From: Oribacterium sp. UBA6992
Lineage (GTDB): Bacteria; Bacillota; Clostridia; Lachnospirales; Lachnospiraceae
DNA length: 8,942 nt
Assembly (NCBI GenBank): GCA_002449915.1
Contig: DJXY01000104.1
Location: 1 to 8,942 of the forward strand
Reading direction: 5' to 3'
The stretch's first letter is position 1. Every line of letters begins with the position of its first letter. The position numbers and the translations under genes were made by a program. Of this stretch, positions 1 through 7,269 are shown piece by piece. The notes below the pieces were generated by a model. It saw only the letters and a program-made list of their open reading frames with translations. It searched no databases and was not told the origin of the DNA.

Positions 1-23
1 TTCCTACAGTAAACTTACGCCGT

Positions 24-35
24 CGCACTTGTGCG
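24..35. repeat. Short inverted repeat upstream of trpS
   Basis: CGCAC and GTGCG arms surround TT; as RNA this would more likely be CGCA/TGCG with a CUUG loop. It is followed by a T-rich but interrupted stretch (about 38-52). It may be the weak terminator of a gene left of the window, or an operator just upstream of the trpS -35 region. The stem is short and the T run is broken, so neither role is secure. Confidence 0.3.
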
Positions 36-41
36 CTGCTC

Positions 42-70
42 TTCTTATTTTTCAGGAACTATGGTATAAT
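42..70 (+). promoter_or_regulatory. Extended -10 promoter of the trpS-recU-trkA-trkH operon
   Basis: A perfect TATAAT (65-70) is preceded by TG at 62-63, giving the extended -10 form TGnTATAAT. A weak -35 (TTCTTA, 42-47, 3 of 6 consensus) lies 17 bp upstream. The start of transcription would fall near 77, leaving a leader of about 60 nt. That leader is too short for a T-box, although many Firmicute tRNA-synthetase genes carry one. A loose stem (84-89 with 109-114) is the only fold seen in it. Confidence 0.75.
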
Positions 71-127
71 GCAATAAATCTTGCTCTATGGACAATATCT
101 TAAAATTTATAGAGAGCTTATGTAAGT

Positions 128-132
128 GGAGG
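128..132 (+). promoter_or_regulatory. Ribosome binding site that sets the trpS start
   Basis: GGAGG lies 5 nt before ATG 138. A possible GTG start in the same frame at 126 overlaps this site and has no site of its own, so ATG 138 is preferred. Confidence 0.8.
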
Positions 133-137
133 CATAC

Positions 138-1292
138 ATGTTAGCTAAAGACTGTGAAAAGAAAATTATACTGACCGGAGACCGTCCGACCGGGAAGCTG
201 CATCTTGGACACTATGTTGGTTCACTGATGCGCCGGGTTGAACTGCAAAATTCCGGAAAATTTGACGAAATCAACATTCTCGTCGCAGATGATCAGGCGC
301 TGACCGATAACTGGGACAACCCCAAAAAGATCCGTGACAACATCATTGAAGTAGCTCTGGATTATCTCTCGGTCGGCATTGATCCGGATAAGTCCTTTAT
401 CTGCATCCAGTCGGCAATCCCGGCACTGCATGCCCTTACCTTTTATTATATGAATATGGTAACCACCCAGAGATTGTCCCGTAACCCTACGGTAAAGTCT
501 GAAATGGCACTGAGGGGCTTTAACGGAAGCAGTACCGAGAACGATAATGAGGCGGGACTTCCGGCTGGATTTTTTACCTATCCGGTATCCCAGACTGCCG
601 ATATTACAGCATTTAAGGCTACAAACGTGCCGGTTGGCGAGGATCAGCTGCCGATGCTGGAGCAGGCAAAGGAAATTGTGCGGAAATTTAACAATACTTA
701 TAACTGCGACGTACTGGTAGAGCCGGATATTATGCTTCCGGAGAATGCCACACAGCGAAGACTTCCCGGTCTCGATGGCAAGGCTAAAATGTCCAAGTCT
801 CTTGGAAACTGCATTTACCTCTCTGATGATCCTAAGACCGTAAAAAACAAGATCATGAGCATGTATACTGATCCGACGCATATCAATATTTCAGATCCGG
901 GACATGTTGATGGTAATATGGTATTTACTTATCTGGATGCCTTTTTAAAGGATGACAGCCAGTTTGCGGAATATCTGCCGGAATATAAGAATCTGGATGA
1001 GATGAAGGAGCATTATTTAAAGGGCGGTCTTGGTGATGTAAAGTGCAAGAAATTCCTGCTTAAAATCATGGAAGAAACACTGGAGCCGATCCGCGCGGAG
1101 CGTGCAAAATGGGTACAGGATATCGGTAGTGTATTTGACATCCTTAAAGCCGGTACAGATCATGCTGTCAAGGTAACCAATGAGACGCTCAATGAGTGCC
1201 GCGCAGCCATGAGGATCAATTATTTTGATGATAAGCCATCCATCGTAGCCGACTGGGAGGCTTGGGAAAAGGAGAGTCATCAGGCGCAGTAA
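138..1292 (+). CDS. trpS: Tryptophanyl-tRNA synthetase (TrpRS)
   Basis: Cytoplasmic class Ic aminoacyl-tRNA synthetase that charges tRNA-Trp with tryptophan using ATP. The product is 384 aa from ATG 138. The HIGH-type signature is HLGH at residues 22-25 within PTGKLHLGH, and the KMSKS loop is present intact at 217-221. The overall pattern (TGDRPTGK at 13-20, DQALTDN at 52-58, RNPTVK at 115-120, CDVLVEP at 190-196) matches the TrpRS type I know from streptococci and clostridia, rather than the GxxPSG type of Bacillus. It is longer than that family's usual roughly 340 aa. The excess appears to be a short acidic insert near residues 130-140 and a C-terminal tail after about 363 rich in Trp, Glu and Asp. 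It is the first gene of a tight operon; recU starts 20 bp after its stop. Identity is secure; whether the genome has a second TrpRS cannot be told. Confidence 0.97.
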   Translation: MLAKDCEKKIILTGDRPTGKLHLGHYVGSLMRRVELQNSGKFDEINILVADDQALTDNWDNPKKIRDNIIEVALDYLSVGIDPDKSFICIQSAIPALHALTFYYMNMVTTQRLSRNPTVKSEMALRGFNGSSTENDNEAGLPAGFFTYPVSQTADITAFKATNVPVGEDQLPMLEQAKEIVRKFNNTYNCDVLVEPDIMLPENATQRRLPGLDGKAKMSKSLGNCIYLSDDPKTVKNKIMSMYTDPTHINISDPGHVDGNMVFTYLDAFLKDDSQFAEYLPEYKNLDEMKEHYLKGGLGDVKCKKFLLKIMEETLEPIRAERAKWVQDIGSVFDILKAGTDHAVKVTNETLNECRAAMRINYFDDKPSIVADWEAWEKESHQAQ

Positions 1293-1312
1293 GGCGTCTT
1301 TTATATTTATTT

Positions 1313-1861
1313 ATGGGCACCTGGAAATCCCGCGGGTTAAGAGGCTCCCGGCTGGAGGAGCTGATTAACCGTACCAATGAAATCTATCTTGAGAAGCATC
1401 TCGCCGTGGTACAGAAAATACCAACCCCGATCACACCGATCAATATGAATCCGGATCATACCCAGATCACGCTGGCGTATTTCAATCAGAAATCTACCGT
1501 CGATTATATCGGTGTCGTCCAGGGAATTCCGGTATGCTTTGATGCCAAGGAGTGTGCTCAGAAATCTTTTCCTCTTGCCAATGTACACCCGCATCAGATC
1601 CGTTTTATGTCGGATTTTGAGTCTCAGGGTGGCATCAGCTTTATTATCCTTGCTTTTACAGGGCTCAATGAGACCTATTATGTTCCATTTCGAGACATAC
1701 TTACGTTCTGGAACCGGATGCAGGATGGCGGCAAAAAGAGCTTTAATTATGAGGAAATCGATCATAGCTATCAGATCCGCTCGCATAAAGAAATGCTTGT
1801 GCATTATCTTGAGCCGCTCCAGAGAGATCTCGATGAGAGAGCCGTGTTGAAGGATGGATAA
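1313..1861 (+). CDS. recU: Holliday junction resolvase RecU
   Basis: RecU is the Firmicute Holliday junction endonuclease used in recombination and chromosome segregation, a member of the restriction-endonuclease-like fold and a metal-dependent homodimer. The 182-aa product has the family pattern SRGLRGS (6-12), ELINRTNE (16-23), PTPI (37-40), STVDYIG (61-67), FDAKE (76-80), FPL and HQ (86-95), and GGISF (106-110). Asp64, Asp77 and Lys79 occupy the catalytic spacing known from Bacillus subtilis RecU (D88, E101, K103), with Asp in place of the Glu. Length is close to the usual 170-206 aa. An in-frame TTG at 1262 would add 17 residues unlike the family and overlap trpS, so ATG 1313 is chosen. 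No good ribosome binding site precedes it; an AAGGAGA sits 37 nt upstream inside the end of trpS, so translation may be coupled to trpS. trkA follows after 27 bp. Confidence 0.93.
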   Translation: MGTWKSRGLRGSRLEELINRTNEIYLEKHLAVVQKIPTPITPINMNPDHTQITLAYFNQKSTVDYIGVVQGIPVCFDAKECAQKSFPLANVHPHQIRFMSDFESQGGISFIILAFTGLNETYYVPFRDILTFWNRMQDGGKKSFNYEEIDHSYQIRSHKEMLVHYLEPLQRDLDERAVLKDG

Positions 1862-1888
1862 CTGACAGCAAAACCTGATGGAGGCTAT

Positions 1889-3244
1889 ATGAATATAATT
1901 GTTGTAGGCTGTGGCAAGGTTGGCATGGCTTTGGCTGCGCAGCTCAACAAGGAAAACCACAATATTACAATCATTGACAATAATGAAAAGGTATTAAGAC
2001 ACGCTGTTGACACATTGGATGTCATGGGAATCCATGGCAATGGAGCCATGCTTCAGACCCAGCGTGAGGCGGATATCAAAAATGCAGATGTTATGATTGC
2101 CGCAACCAATTCGGATGAGATTAATATGCTTTGCTGCCTCATCGCCAAAAAGGAAGGAAACTGCTCCACAATCGCAAGAATCCGTGATCCTCAGTATACG
2201 GATGAGGTTTCCTATCTGCGGGATGAGCTGAACCTTGCCATGGTCATCAACCCGGAGATGGCTGCTGCCAAAGAGGTGGAGCGACTCCTGCGCTTCCCAT
2301 CAGCAATGAAGATCGACAGCTTTTCCAAGGGAAAGCTGGATCTGATCCGCGCCAAAATCCCGGAGCACTCCAATATCTGCGGCAAAAAGCTTTCGGAGCT
2401 TGGCAAAAGTCTTAACGTACTGATCTGTATCATTGAACGTGGGGAAAACGTCATGATTCCGGGTGGTAATGATGAAATTCTTGCCGGCGATACGATCAGC
2501 TTCATTGCAAAGCCGCATGAAGCCAACAGCTTTTTCCAGCAATGCGGTATTGAATATTCTCCAATCCGCAGCTGCATGATTGTAGGCGGTGGAAGAGTAA
2601 CGTATTATATTGCAAAATATATCCAGGAAAGCAGGCTTAACATCAAGCTTAAAATCATTGATATTGATAAGGACCGCTGTGAGTTCCTTGCCGATGAGTT
2701 TCCGGATGCAACGATTATCAACGGAGATGGCACCGACCAGGATCTTCTCCTCCGCGAGGGGATAGAAAACCTGGATGCCTTCTGCTCGCTGACCGGCTTT
2801 GACGAGGAAAACATTATGCTTTCCTTGTATGCCGGCAAGCTTTCCAAGGCGCGCCTTGTTACCAAAATCAACCGTATTGCCTTTGAAAATGTCATCAGCG
2901 AGATGTATCTCGGATCCGTCATGTATCCGAAGCAGATCGTTGCGGATTATATTGTGCAGTATGTACGGGCACTGCAGAATTCACAGGGCTCCAATATTGA
3001 AACGCTCTACAAGATCGCTGACGGCAAGGCGGAAGCTCTGGAATTTAAGGTAAATAACAATCCGGCAATTGTAAATCATACCTTCATGGAGCTTAATTTC
3101 AAGCCCAATGTACTGGTTGCCGCAATTATCCGTGATCATAAGATTATCACCCCCGGTGGTAGTGATTTTATGCTGCCCGGGGACCGGGTCATTATCATAA
3201 CCACCAATACGGGCTTCAATGATCTTAAGGACATTCTGGCATAA
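1889..3244 (+). CDS. trkA: Trk potassium uptake system regulatory subunit TrkA
   Basis: Cytoplasmic nucleotide-binding subunit that gates the TrkH potassium channel at the inner face of the membrane. The 451-aa length is typical, and the protein has the expected tandem RCK architecture. The first Rossmann (RCK_N) domain carries GCGKVG at 7-12 and the acidic Asp30 at the end of the second strand, with AATNSDEIN at 71-79. The first RCK_C domain covers about 137-218. The second RCK_N starts with GGGRVTYY at 233-240 and has the acidic Asp258/Asp260. The second RCK_C covers about 370-451. The start ATG has GGAGG 4 nt upstream. The glycine motif of the second half is less canonical (GGGRVT), as is common in this family. 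The stop codon overlaps the ribosome binding site of trkH, which points to co-expression. Some RCK_C domains in Firmicutes bind cyclic di-AMP; that cannot be judged here. Confidence 0.96.
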   Translation: MNIIVVGCGKVGMALAAQLNKENHNITIIDNNEKVLRHAVDTLDVMGIHGNGAMLQTQREADIKNADVMIAATNSDEINMLCCLIAKKEGNCSTIARIRDPQYTDEVSYLRDELNLAMVINPEMAAAKEVERLLRFPSAMKIDSFSKGKLDLIRAKIPEHSNICGKKLSELGKSLNVLICIIERGENVMIPGGNDEILAGDTISFIAKPHEANSFFQQCGIEYSPIRSCMIVGGGRVTYYIAKYIQESRLNIKLKIIDIDKDRCEFLADEFPDATIINGDGTDQDLLLREGIENLDAFCSLTGFDEENIMLSLYAGKLSKARLVTKINRIAFENVISEMYLGSVMYPKQIVADYIVQYVRALQNSQGSNIETLYKIADGKAEALEFKVNNNPAIVNHTFMELNFKPNVLVAAIIRDHKIITPGGSDFMLPGDRVIIITTNTGFNDLKDILA

Positions 3245-3261
3245 GGAGGAGAGTAAGTTAT

Positions 3262-4713
3262 ATGAATTTCAGCATGATCCTGTATGTGCTGGCATGGGTT
3301 TTGAAGCTGGAAGCCCTTTCCCTCATACTGCCTCTCATCTGTGCGGTGATCTATCATGAGTGGGCTTCGTCCGCAGCGATCCTGCTTACCGCAGTCGGCG
3401 CTGCCGTCATTGGTCTTTTGCTTGGACAGAAGAAGCCGAAGAGGACAGATTACTATGCCCGTGAGGGATTCATTACCGTAGCACTCTGCTGGATCATCAT
3501 GTCACTTGTAGGTGCGCTGCCGTTTTTCCTCACAGGCGCGATTCCGTCTTATATCGATGCAGTTTTTGAAATTGTATCCGGTTTTACAACCACAGGCTCC
3601 TCCATACTTACGGAGGTAGAGCACCTGGGCAAGGGACTGCTTTTCTGGAGAAGCTTCTCCCACTGGATCGGAGGTATGGGCGTACTGGTGCTGGTACTGA
3701 CCATACTGCCGCTCGGAGGCGGATATAACCTTATGATCATGAAGGCGGAATCCCCGGGACCAGACGTATCCAAAATGGTTCCGAGAGTCGCAGATACCGC
3801 CAAAGCCTTATATAAAATCTACCTGATTCTGACCATCTTCATGATCCTTATTTTTGTATTAAGCGGCATGCCCGTATTTGATGCACTCTGCATCGGATTT
3901 GGAACCGCAGGAACCGGCGGGTTTGCTGTAAGGAACTCCGGCATGGCAGATTACAGTATGCTGAGTCAGTTCCTGATTACGGTCTTTATGATCATGTTTG
4001 GCGTTAATTTTAACGTCTACTACATGATGCAGCAGAAACGGATCAAGGATGCGCTGCACTGTGAGGAAGCCAGAATTTACCTGATCATCATTGCGATTTC
4101 CACCTTTTTTATCGGATGCAATATCCTGCCACAGGTGGGAGATCTCCATCAGGCGTTCCATCATGCATTTTTTACTGTCGGCTCGATCATTACAACAACC
4201 GGTTTCGGAACGCTGGATTTTGCGCTCTGGCCTCAGGCATCGCAGATGATTCTTTTGTTTCTTATGCTCTGCGGAGCCTGTGCAGGCTCAACCGGCGGCG
4301 GACTTAAAGTATCCAGAGTTATTATCATGATGAAGGAAATCCGGAAGGAGCTTACGGTCATCATTCATCCGGAAGCAGTCATGCATATCCGTCTGGAAAA
4401 AAAGAGTATTGAACACAGCGTCGTGCGGTCTGTAAACTGTTATCTGATCATGTATGTGCTGATTTTTCTGATTTCCGTATTTTTAATCAGTTGGGCAGAT
4501 AATTTTGATTTTACGACCAATTTTTCCGCGGTTGCTGCAACCTTTAATAATATCGGTCCGGGCTTAGGCATGGTCGGACCAACCAGTAATTTCAGTACAT
4601 ACTCGGATTTTTCCAAGCTGGTACTAATTTTTGATATGCTTGCCGGAAGACTTGAAATTCTGCCGATGATGATTCTTTTTACTCCAAGAGTCTGGCGTAA
4701 ATCCACATGGTAA
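3262..4713 (+). CDS. trkH: Trk potassium uptake system membrane subunit TrkH
   Basis: Integral membrane pore protein of the SKT (Trk/Ktr/HKT) superfamily that carries potassium inward, gated by TrkA encoded just upstream. At 483 aa it has typical TrkH length. The four pore-loop regions are visible in order: TTTGSS at 109-114, TAGTGGF at 215-221, TTTGFG at 311-316 and NNIGPGLG at 429-436, each with the glycine expected in the selectivity filter. They sit between strongly hydrophobic segments, and the C-terminal GRLEILP (462-468) is characteristic. There is no signal peptide; the protein begins with a membrane segment. The ribosome binding site AAGGAGG (3243-3249) overlaps the trkA stop but lies 12 nt before the ATG, longer than usual; no better start is in frame between. 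It is the last gene of the operon and faces the minus-strand helicase gene across a 268-bp gap. Confidence 0.97.
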   Translation: MNFSMILYVLAWVLKLEALSLILPLICAVIYHEWASSAAILLTAVGAAVIGLLLGQKKPKRTDYYAREGFITVALCWIIMSLVGALPFFLTGAIPSYIDAVFEIVSGFTTTGSSILTEVEHLGKGLLFWRSFSHWIGGMGVLVLVLTILPLGGGYNLMIMKAESPGPDVSKMVPRVADTAKALYKIYLILTIFMILIFVLSGMPVFDALCIGFGTAGTGGFAVRNSGMADYSMLSQFLITVFMIMFGVNFNVYYMMQQKRIKDALHCEEARIYLIIIAISTFFIGCNILPQVGDLHQAFHHAFFTVGSIITTTGFGTLDFALWPQASQMILLFLMLCGACAGSTGGGLKVSRVIIMMKEIRKELTVIIHPEAVMHIRLEKKSIEHSVVRSVNCYLIMYVLIFLISVFLISWADNFDFTTNFSAVAATFNNIGPGLGMVGPTSNFSTYSDFSKLVLIFDMLAGRLEILPMMILFTPRVWRKSTW

Positions 4714-4778
4714 TCATCAGATGACAATCAGTCAGATCACAAAAATCACAAATTTCTGCATAATCTGCCCACTTCCGG

Positions 4779-4820
4779 ATTCAACTATTCGTTAAACTAG
4801 AGTTTCGCGAATAGTTGAAT
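4779..4820. repeat. 42-bp interrupted palindrome in the trkH-helicase gap
   Basis: ATTCAACTATTCG (4779-4791) is perfectly inverted at 4808-4820. The intervening bases continue the symmetry with AAAC/GTTT (4794-4797 and 4802-4805) around TAGA, with one T-G wobble and one mismatch between the two blocks. As RNA or cruciform this would be a stem of about 18 pairs with a 4-base loop. There is no T run on either side, so it is not a standard intrinsic terminator. It could be a protein-binding dyad, a processing hairpin or a copy of a small dispersed repeat. Confidence 0.75.
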
Positions 4821-4834
4821 TTCAGAGATCTGAA
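4821..4834. repeat. Short palindrome TTCAGA-GA-TCTGAA
   Basis: Two perfect 6-base arms separated by GA directly abut the larger palindrome on its right. With only two bases between the arms it suits a protein-binding dyad better than an RNA hairpin. No function can be assigned. Confidence 0.45.
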
Positions 4835-4843
4835 CCCACTCTA

Positions 4844-4886
4844 TCCGGAAATTTCCCGGATGATTCCGGATTTCCGGTGGTCCGGA
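4844..4886. repeat. Cluster of TCCGGA palindromes
   Basis: TCCGGA occurs at 4844-4849, 4865-4870 and 4881-4886, with a truncated copy at 4873-4877 and a further full copy at 4774-4779 on the edge of the large palindrome. CCGGAAAT (4845-4852) is perfectly inverted at 4870-4877, and GGAAATTTCC (4847-4856) is itself a palindrome, so several competing folds are possible. The hexamer also turns up in coding parts of this window, so part of the density may be chance. Confidence 0.4.
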
Positions 4887-4889
4887 GCC

Positions 4890-4953
4890 ATACATTGATA
4901 TTTATTGTATTTTTTAAAATATATAATATATATAAATATCAATGTATTTTTTT
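4890..4953 (+). terminator. AT-rich inverted repeat with T run, possible trkH terminator
   Basis: ATACATTGATATTTAT (4890-4905) is perfectly inverted at 4932-4947, a 16-bp stem around a 26-base A/T loop, followed by seven T (4947-4953) on the + strand. The position suits ending the trk operon transcript before it runs into the convergent helicase gene. The stem is almost all A/T and the loop is large, so as an intrinsic terminator it would be weak. No T run follows it on the minus strand. Confidence 0.45.
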
Positions 4954-4981
4954 CTATGTATTTTCTGTCCTAAATTCCTTA

Positions 4982-7213
4982 TCATAGAAATTGAATCAGA
5001 CGGTTCTGGTACAGATACGAAATCAGGAAAACACTTTCCTTGCCATTATCAAACTTGATCCGTACCTTTACATCATCCATCATTGTAATGCAGCCTTTTC
5101 CTAAGGTCCGATGCATTATTATATTACCGGGCTTAAGCTTTATCATAAATGCTTTCGGTATTGTTGTGGATTTTCCTTCCTTTGCCTTTATGTAATAACT
5201 CTGATTCTTTCGCTTCCATGCGTTCATTGCCTCTTTGGAACGAACTTCTCTTAATTCCTGCTTCGATCCCGGAAGCTTAGCCGATGCTTGTGCGGTCCTG
5301 ATTTTATCATACGTTTTTACGGCGGCATAGCTTTCCATAAACTGATGGATAAAGCTTGTAGCTTCATTTTTATAATTGAAAAGAATCAGCTGATTTTTGG
5401 CTCTGGTCACGCCAACATAAAAAATCCGGCGTTCCTCCTCATATGTTTCCAGCTCCTTACGATCCTCACCGGTACAGGTTTTACGTATTTGTTTATTTTT
5501 TAACGAAATATCCGGTATCTCCTGAGGGAAAATACCATCGATCACATCCATAAGATAAACGGTATCATATTCCAGCCCCTTACTTGCATGGATCGTGGAC
5601 AATATAAACGGACAATCCGGCTTGCTCTGCTTCTCCTTAAGGATGGTCTCTAATTCCTTGAGCCTTGTAAGAAGCTCCTCCGGTCTCTCCACCTGATAAG
5701 ATAAGAGGCGGAGAATCTGTATTTTGGAATCCGAGAGCTTGTTCCGGTCGAGGTATGCGCCGTATCCCATCTTGTGCACGATCCGGTTAAGCGCCTGATC
5801 TGCACGGTCCGACTGCATATTTTTGAAATGAACCCGGATCGCGAGAACATTCTCCTCCATGGAGCGCGTCAGATGACAATACGTAAGTGCCGCATCCAGC
5901 ACCGGCAGCTTATGCTCTACACTCTCACGGCATGCCTGCTCGGCGATTGCCCTCGTAAGATACAGCTGCAGCTTATAATAGATCTGCATAAACAGCTCTG
6001 TATCATATGGATCCTCCATAAACCGGAAGATATTGCTGATGTCCACCACCGTCCGCTGTCCAAAAAAAAGCAGCTCTGCATTTTTAATCCGATACTCGAT
6101 TTTATTTCGTTCCAGGAGATCCACAAGCGGCAGCATGCTCTCATTATCCCGGTAGAGAACAACCGTTTCACTCCTGCAATCCGCCGCAGCCTTTAAAAGA
6201 TACCTGTACTGACTGCTTCTCGACGTAAGCTCCACGGTCCGGATATCTCTCCCCTCAGGTCTTACACTGCGAATGTGTTTCTCGTAGCGAAGCACGTTTT
6301 CCGCGATAAAGCGGTCTGCCTTATCAACAATTTTTTTCTGCGAACGGAAATTGTCCTCCATCCTAAGCACTTTTGCACCGGGGTGATCCTTAGGGAATGT
6401 CAACAGTGCTTCGGGATACGCTGCACGGAAGCCGTAAATGCTCTGGTCCTCATCTCCGACCATAAAAAGCTGATCCCGTTTTCCGGACACCAGACGGATA
6501 ATTTCATGCTGTATTTTGGAGGTGTCCTGTGCCTCATCCACCAGTACATACGGATACCGGTTTTGGAAATATTGCAGCGTTTCCGGGCTCTTTTTAAGGA
6601 TCGACAAGGCATAGATCATCTGATCATCAAAGTCCATCCTGCTTTCCGCACGCATTTCCGCCTGATATCTCCGGTAGATCTCGGCAAGCTTAAGCTCCAG
6701 CTGCTCTCCCATCTCTTTGATTTCCTTAGGACCTGCCATACTGTTTTTAATCGACGTAATGGCAATCCGAACCATCCGGAGATCACTTTCTGCCGGATAC
6801 TCCTTTTGCACTTCCTGATAAATCCGGGAAAGTAACCGGTTGATTTCCTGATCGTCCTTAACAAGGGCATAGGGTCGTTTCCCGATTCTCCTGCCATAAT
6901 ACTGTATGATCCGGTAAGATAAGCCATTAATGGTGCGGAATTCCATAGATTCTGCAAGCTCCGCTCCAAAAAGCGAGGCAAATCTTGCCTTCATGTCCTT
7001 CGTTGCTGCAACCGTATAGGTCAACGTCAGAATCTGCTCCGGGCTTACTCCTCCAACAAGGATCATGTATCCAAGACGGCTCACAAGCACCGTGGTTTTG
7101 CCTGATCCCGGTACCGCAAGAAGCAGCACAGGACCGTCGATTGTTGTTACAGCGATCCGCTGCTGCTCTGTCAGATGAATATTTGCATTTTCAAGATATT
7201 GTGTAAACTGCAT
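4982..7213 (-). CDS. UvrD/PcrA-like superfamily 1A DNA helicase
   Basis: ATP-driven 3'-5' DNA helicase of the UvrD/PcrA/Rep family, expected to act in repair or in clearing replication and recombination intermediates. The 743-aa product has every family motif in order: Q-motif LTEQQRIAV (14-22), Walker A PGSGKT (35-40), motif Ia region LTLTYTVAATKDM (62-74), Walker B VDEAQD (225-230), motif III GDEDQSIYGFRAA (253-265), motif IV NFRS (288-291), motif V STIHASKGLEYD (539-550) and motif VI RRIFYVGVTRAK (595-606). Residues about 695-740 resemble the PcrA C-terminal Tudor-like domain that binds RNA polymerase. The start is fixed by the Q-motif, since no other usual start codon lies before it. There is no ribosome binding site; the promoter sits directly before the ATG. 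Firmicutes usually have a canonical PcrA as well as shorter paralogs; motif Ia lacks the common TNKAA, so this looks like a paralog, not clearly pcrA. Confidence 0.93.
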   Translation of the reverse strand: MQFTQYLENANIHLTEQQRIAVTTIDGPVLLLAVPGSGKTTVLVSRLGYMILVGGVSPEQILTLTYTVAATKDMKARFASLFGAELAESMEFRTINGLSYRIIQYYGRRIGKRPYALVKDDQEINRLLSRIYQEVQKEYPAESDLRMVRIAITSIKNSMAGPKEIKEMGEQLELKLAEIYRRYQAEMRAESRMDFDDQMIYALSILKKSPETLQYFQNRYPYVLVDEAQDTSKIQHEIIRLVSGKRDQLFMVGDEDQSIYGFRAAYPEALLTFPKDHPGAKVLRMEDNFRSQKKIVDKADRFIAENVLRYEKHIRSVRPEGRDIRTVELTSRSSQYRYLLKAAADCRSETVVLYRDNESMLPLVDLLERNKIEYRIKNAELLFFGQRTVVDISNIFRFMEDPYDTELFMQIYYKLQLYLTRAIAEQACRESVEHKLPVLDAALTYCHLTRSMEENVLAIRVHFKNMQSDRADQALNRIVHKMGYGAYLDRNKLSDSKIQILRLLSYQVERPEELLTRLKELETILKEKQSKPDCPFILSTIHASKGLEYDTVYLMDVIDGIFPQEIPDISLKNKQIRKTCTGEDRKELETYEEERRIFYVGVTRAKNQLILFNYKNEATSFIHQFMESYAAVKTYDKIRTAQASAKLPGSKQELREVRSKEAMNAWKRKNQSYYIKAKEGKSTTIPKAFMIKLKPGNIIMHRTLGKGCITMMDDVKVRIKFDNGKESVFLISYLYQNRLIQFL

Positions 7214-7219
7214 GCAGCC

Positions 7220-7228
7220 ATTATAGCA
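7220..7228 (-). promoter_or_regulatory. Extended -10 promoter of the helicase gene, predicted leaderless
   Basis: Read on the minus strand, TGC-TATAAT ends six bases before the helicase ATG. Initiation seven bases past the box falls on the A of that ATG (7213). No recognisable -35 is found 17 bp upstream, but the TGn extension can compensate. No Shine-Dalgarno sequence is present, which agrees with a leaderless transcript. Confidence 0.6.
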
Positions 7229-7269
7229 GAAAAACGCAATTTCTCATGTAACTTTACGGATAATTAGGC

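Noticed and set aside
77..137. T-box or tryptophan leader peptide controlling trpS
   Set aside because: The leader is only about 60 nt, has no T-box core sequence and no Trp-rich small frame.
222..881. 219-codon open frame on the minus strand inside trpS
   Set aside because: It lies wholly antisense to a secure trpS gene, has no recognisable domain and no ribosome binding site of note.
1337..1960. 207-codon open frame on the minus strand over recU and the start of trkA
   Set aside because: Antisense to two well-identified genes and without family resemblance; a codon-bias shadow.
4736..4752. Direct repeat ATCACAAA twice just after trkH
   Set aside because: Two 8-base copies in A-rich sequence are readily expected by chance; no CRISPR-like spacing or further copies.
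4895..4927. Promoter TTGATA ... TATAAT in the trkH-helicase gap
   Set aside because: The spacer would be 21 bp, the boxes sit in a very A/T-rich inverted repeat, and no + strand gene follows.
6275..6835. 186-codon open frame on the + strand inside the helicase gene
   Set aside because: Antisense to conserved helicase motifs, composition unlike a real protein.
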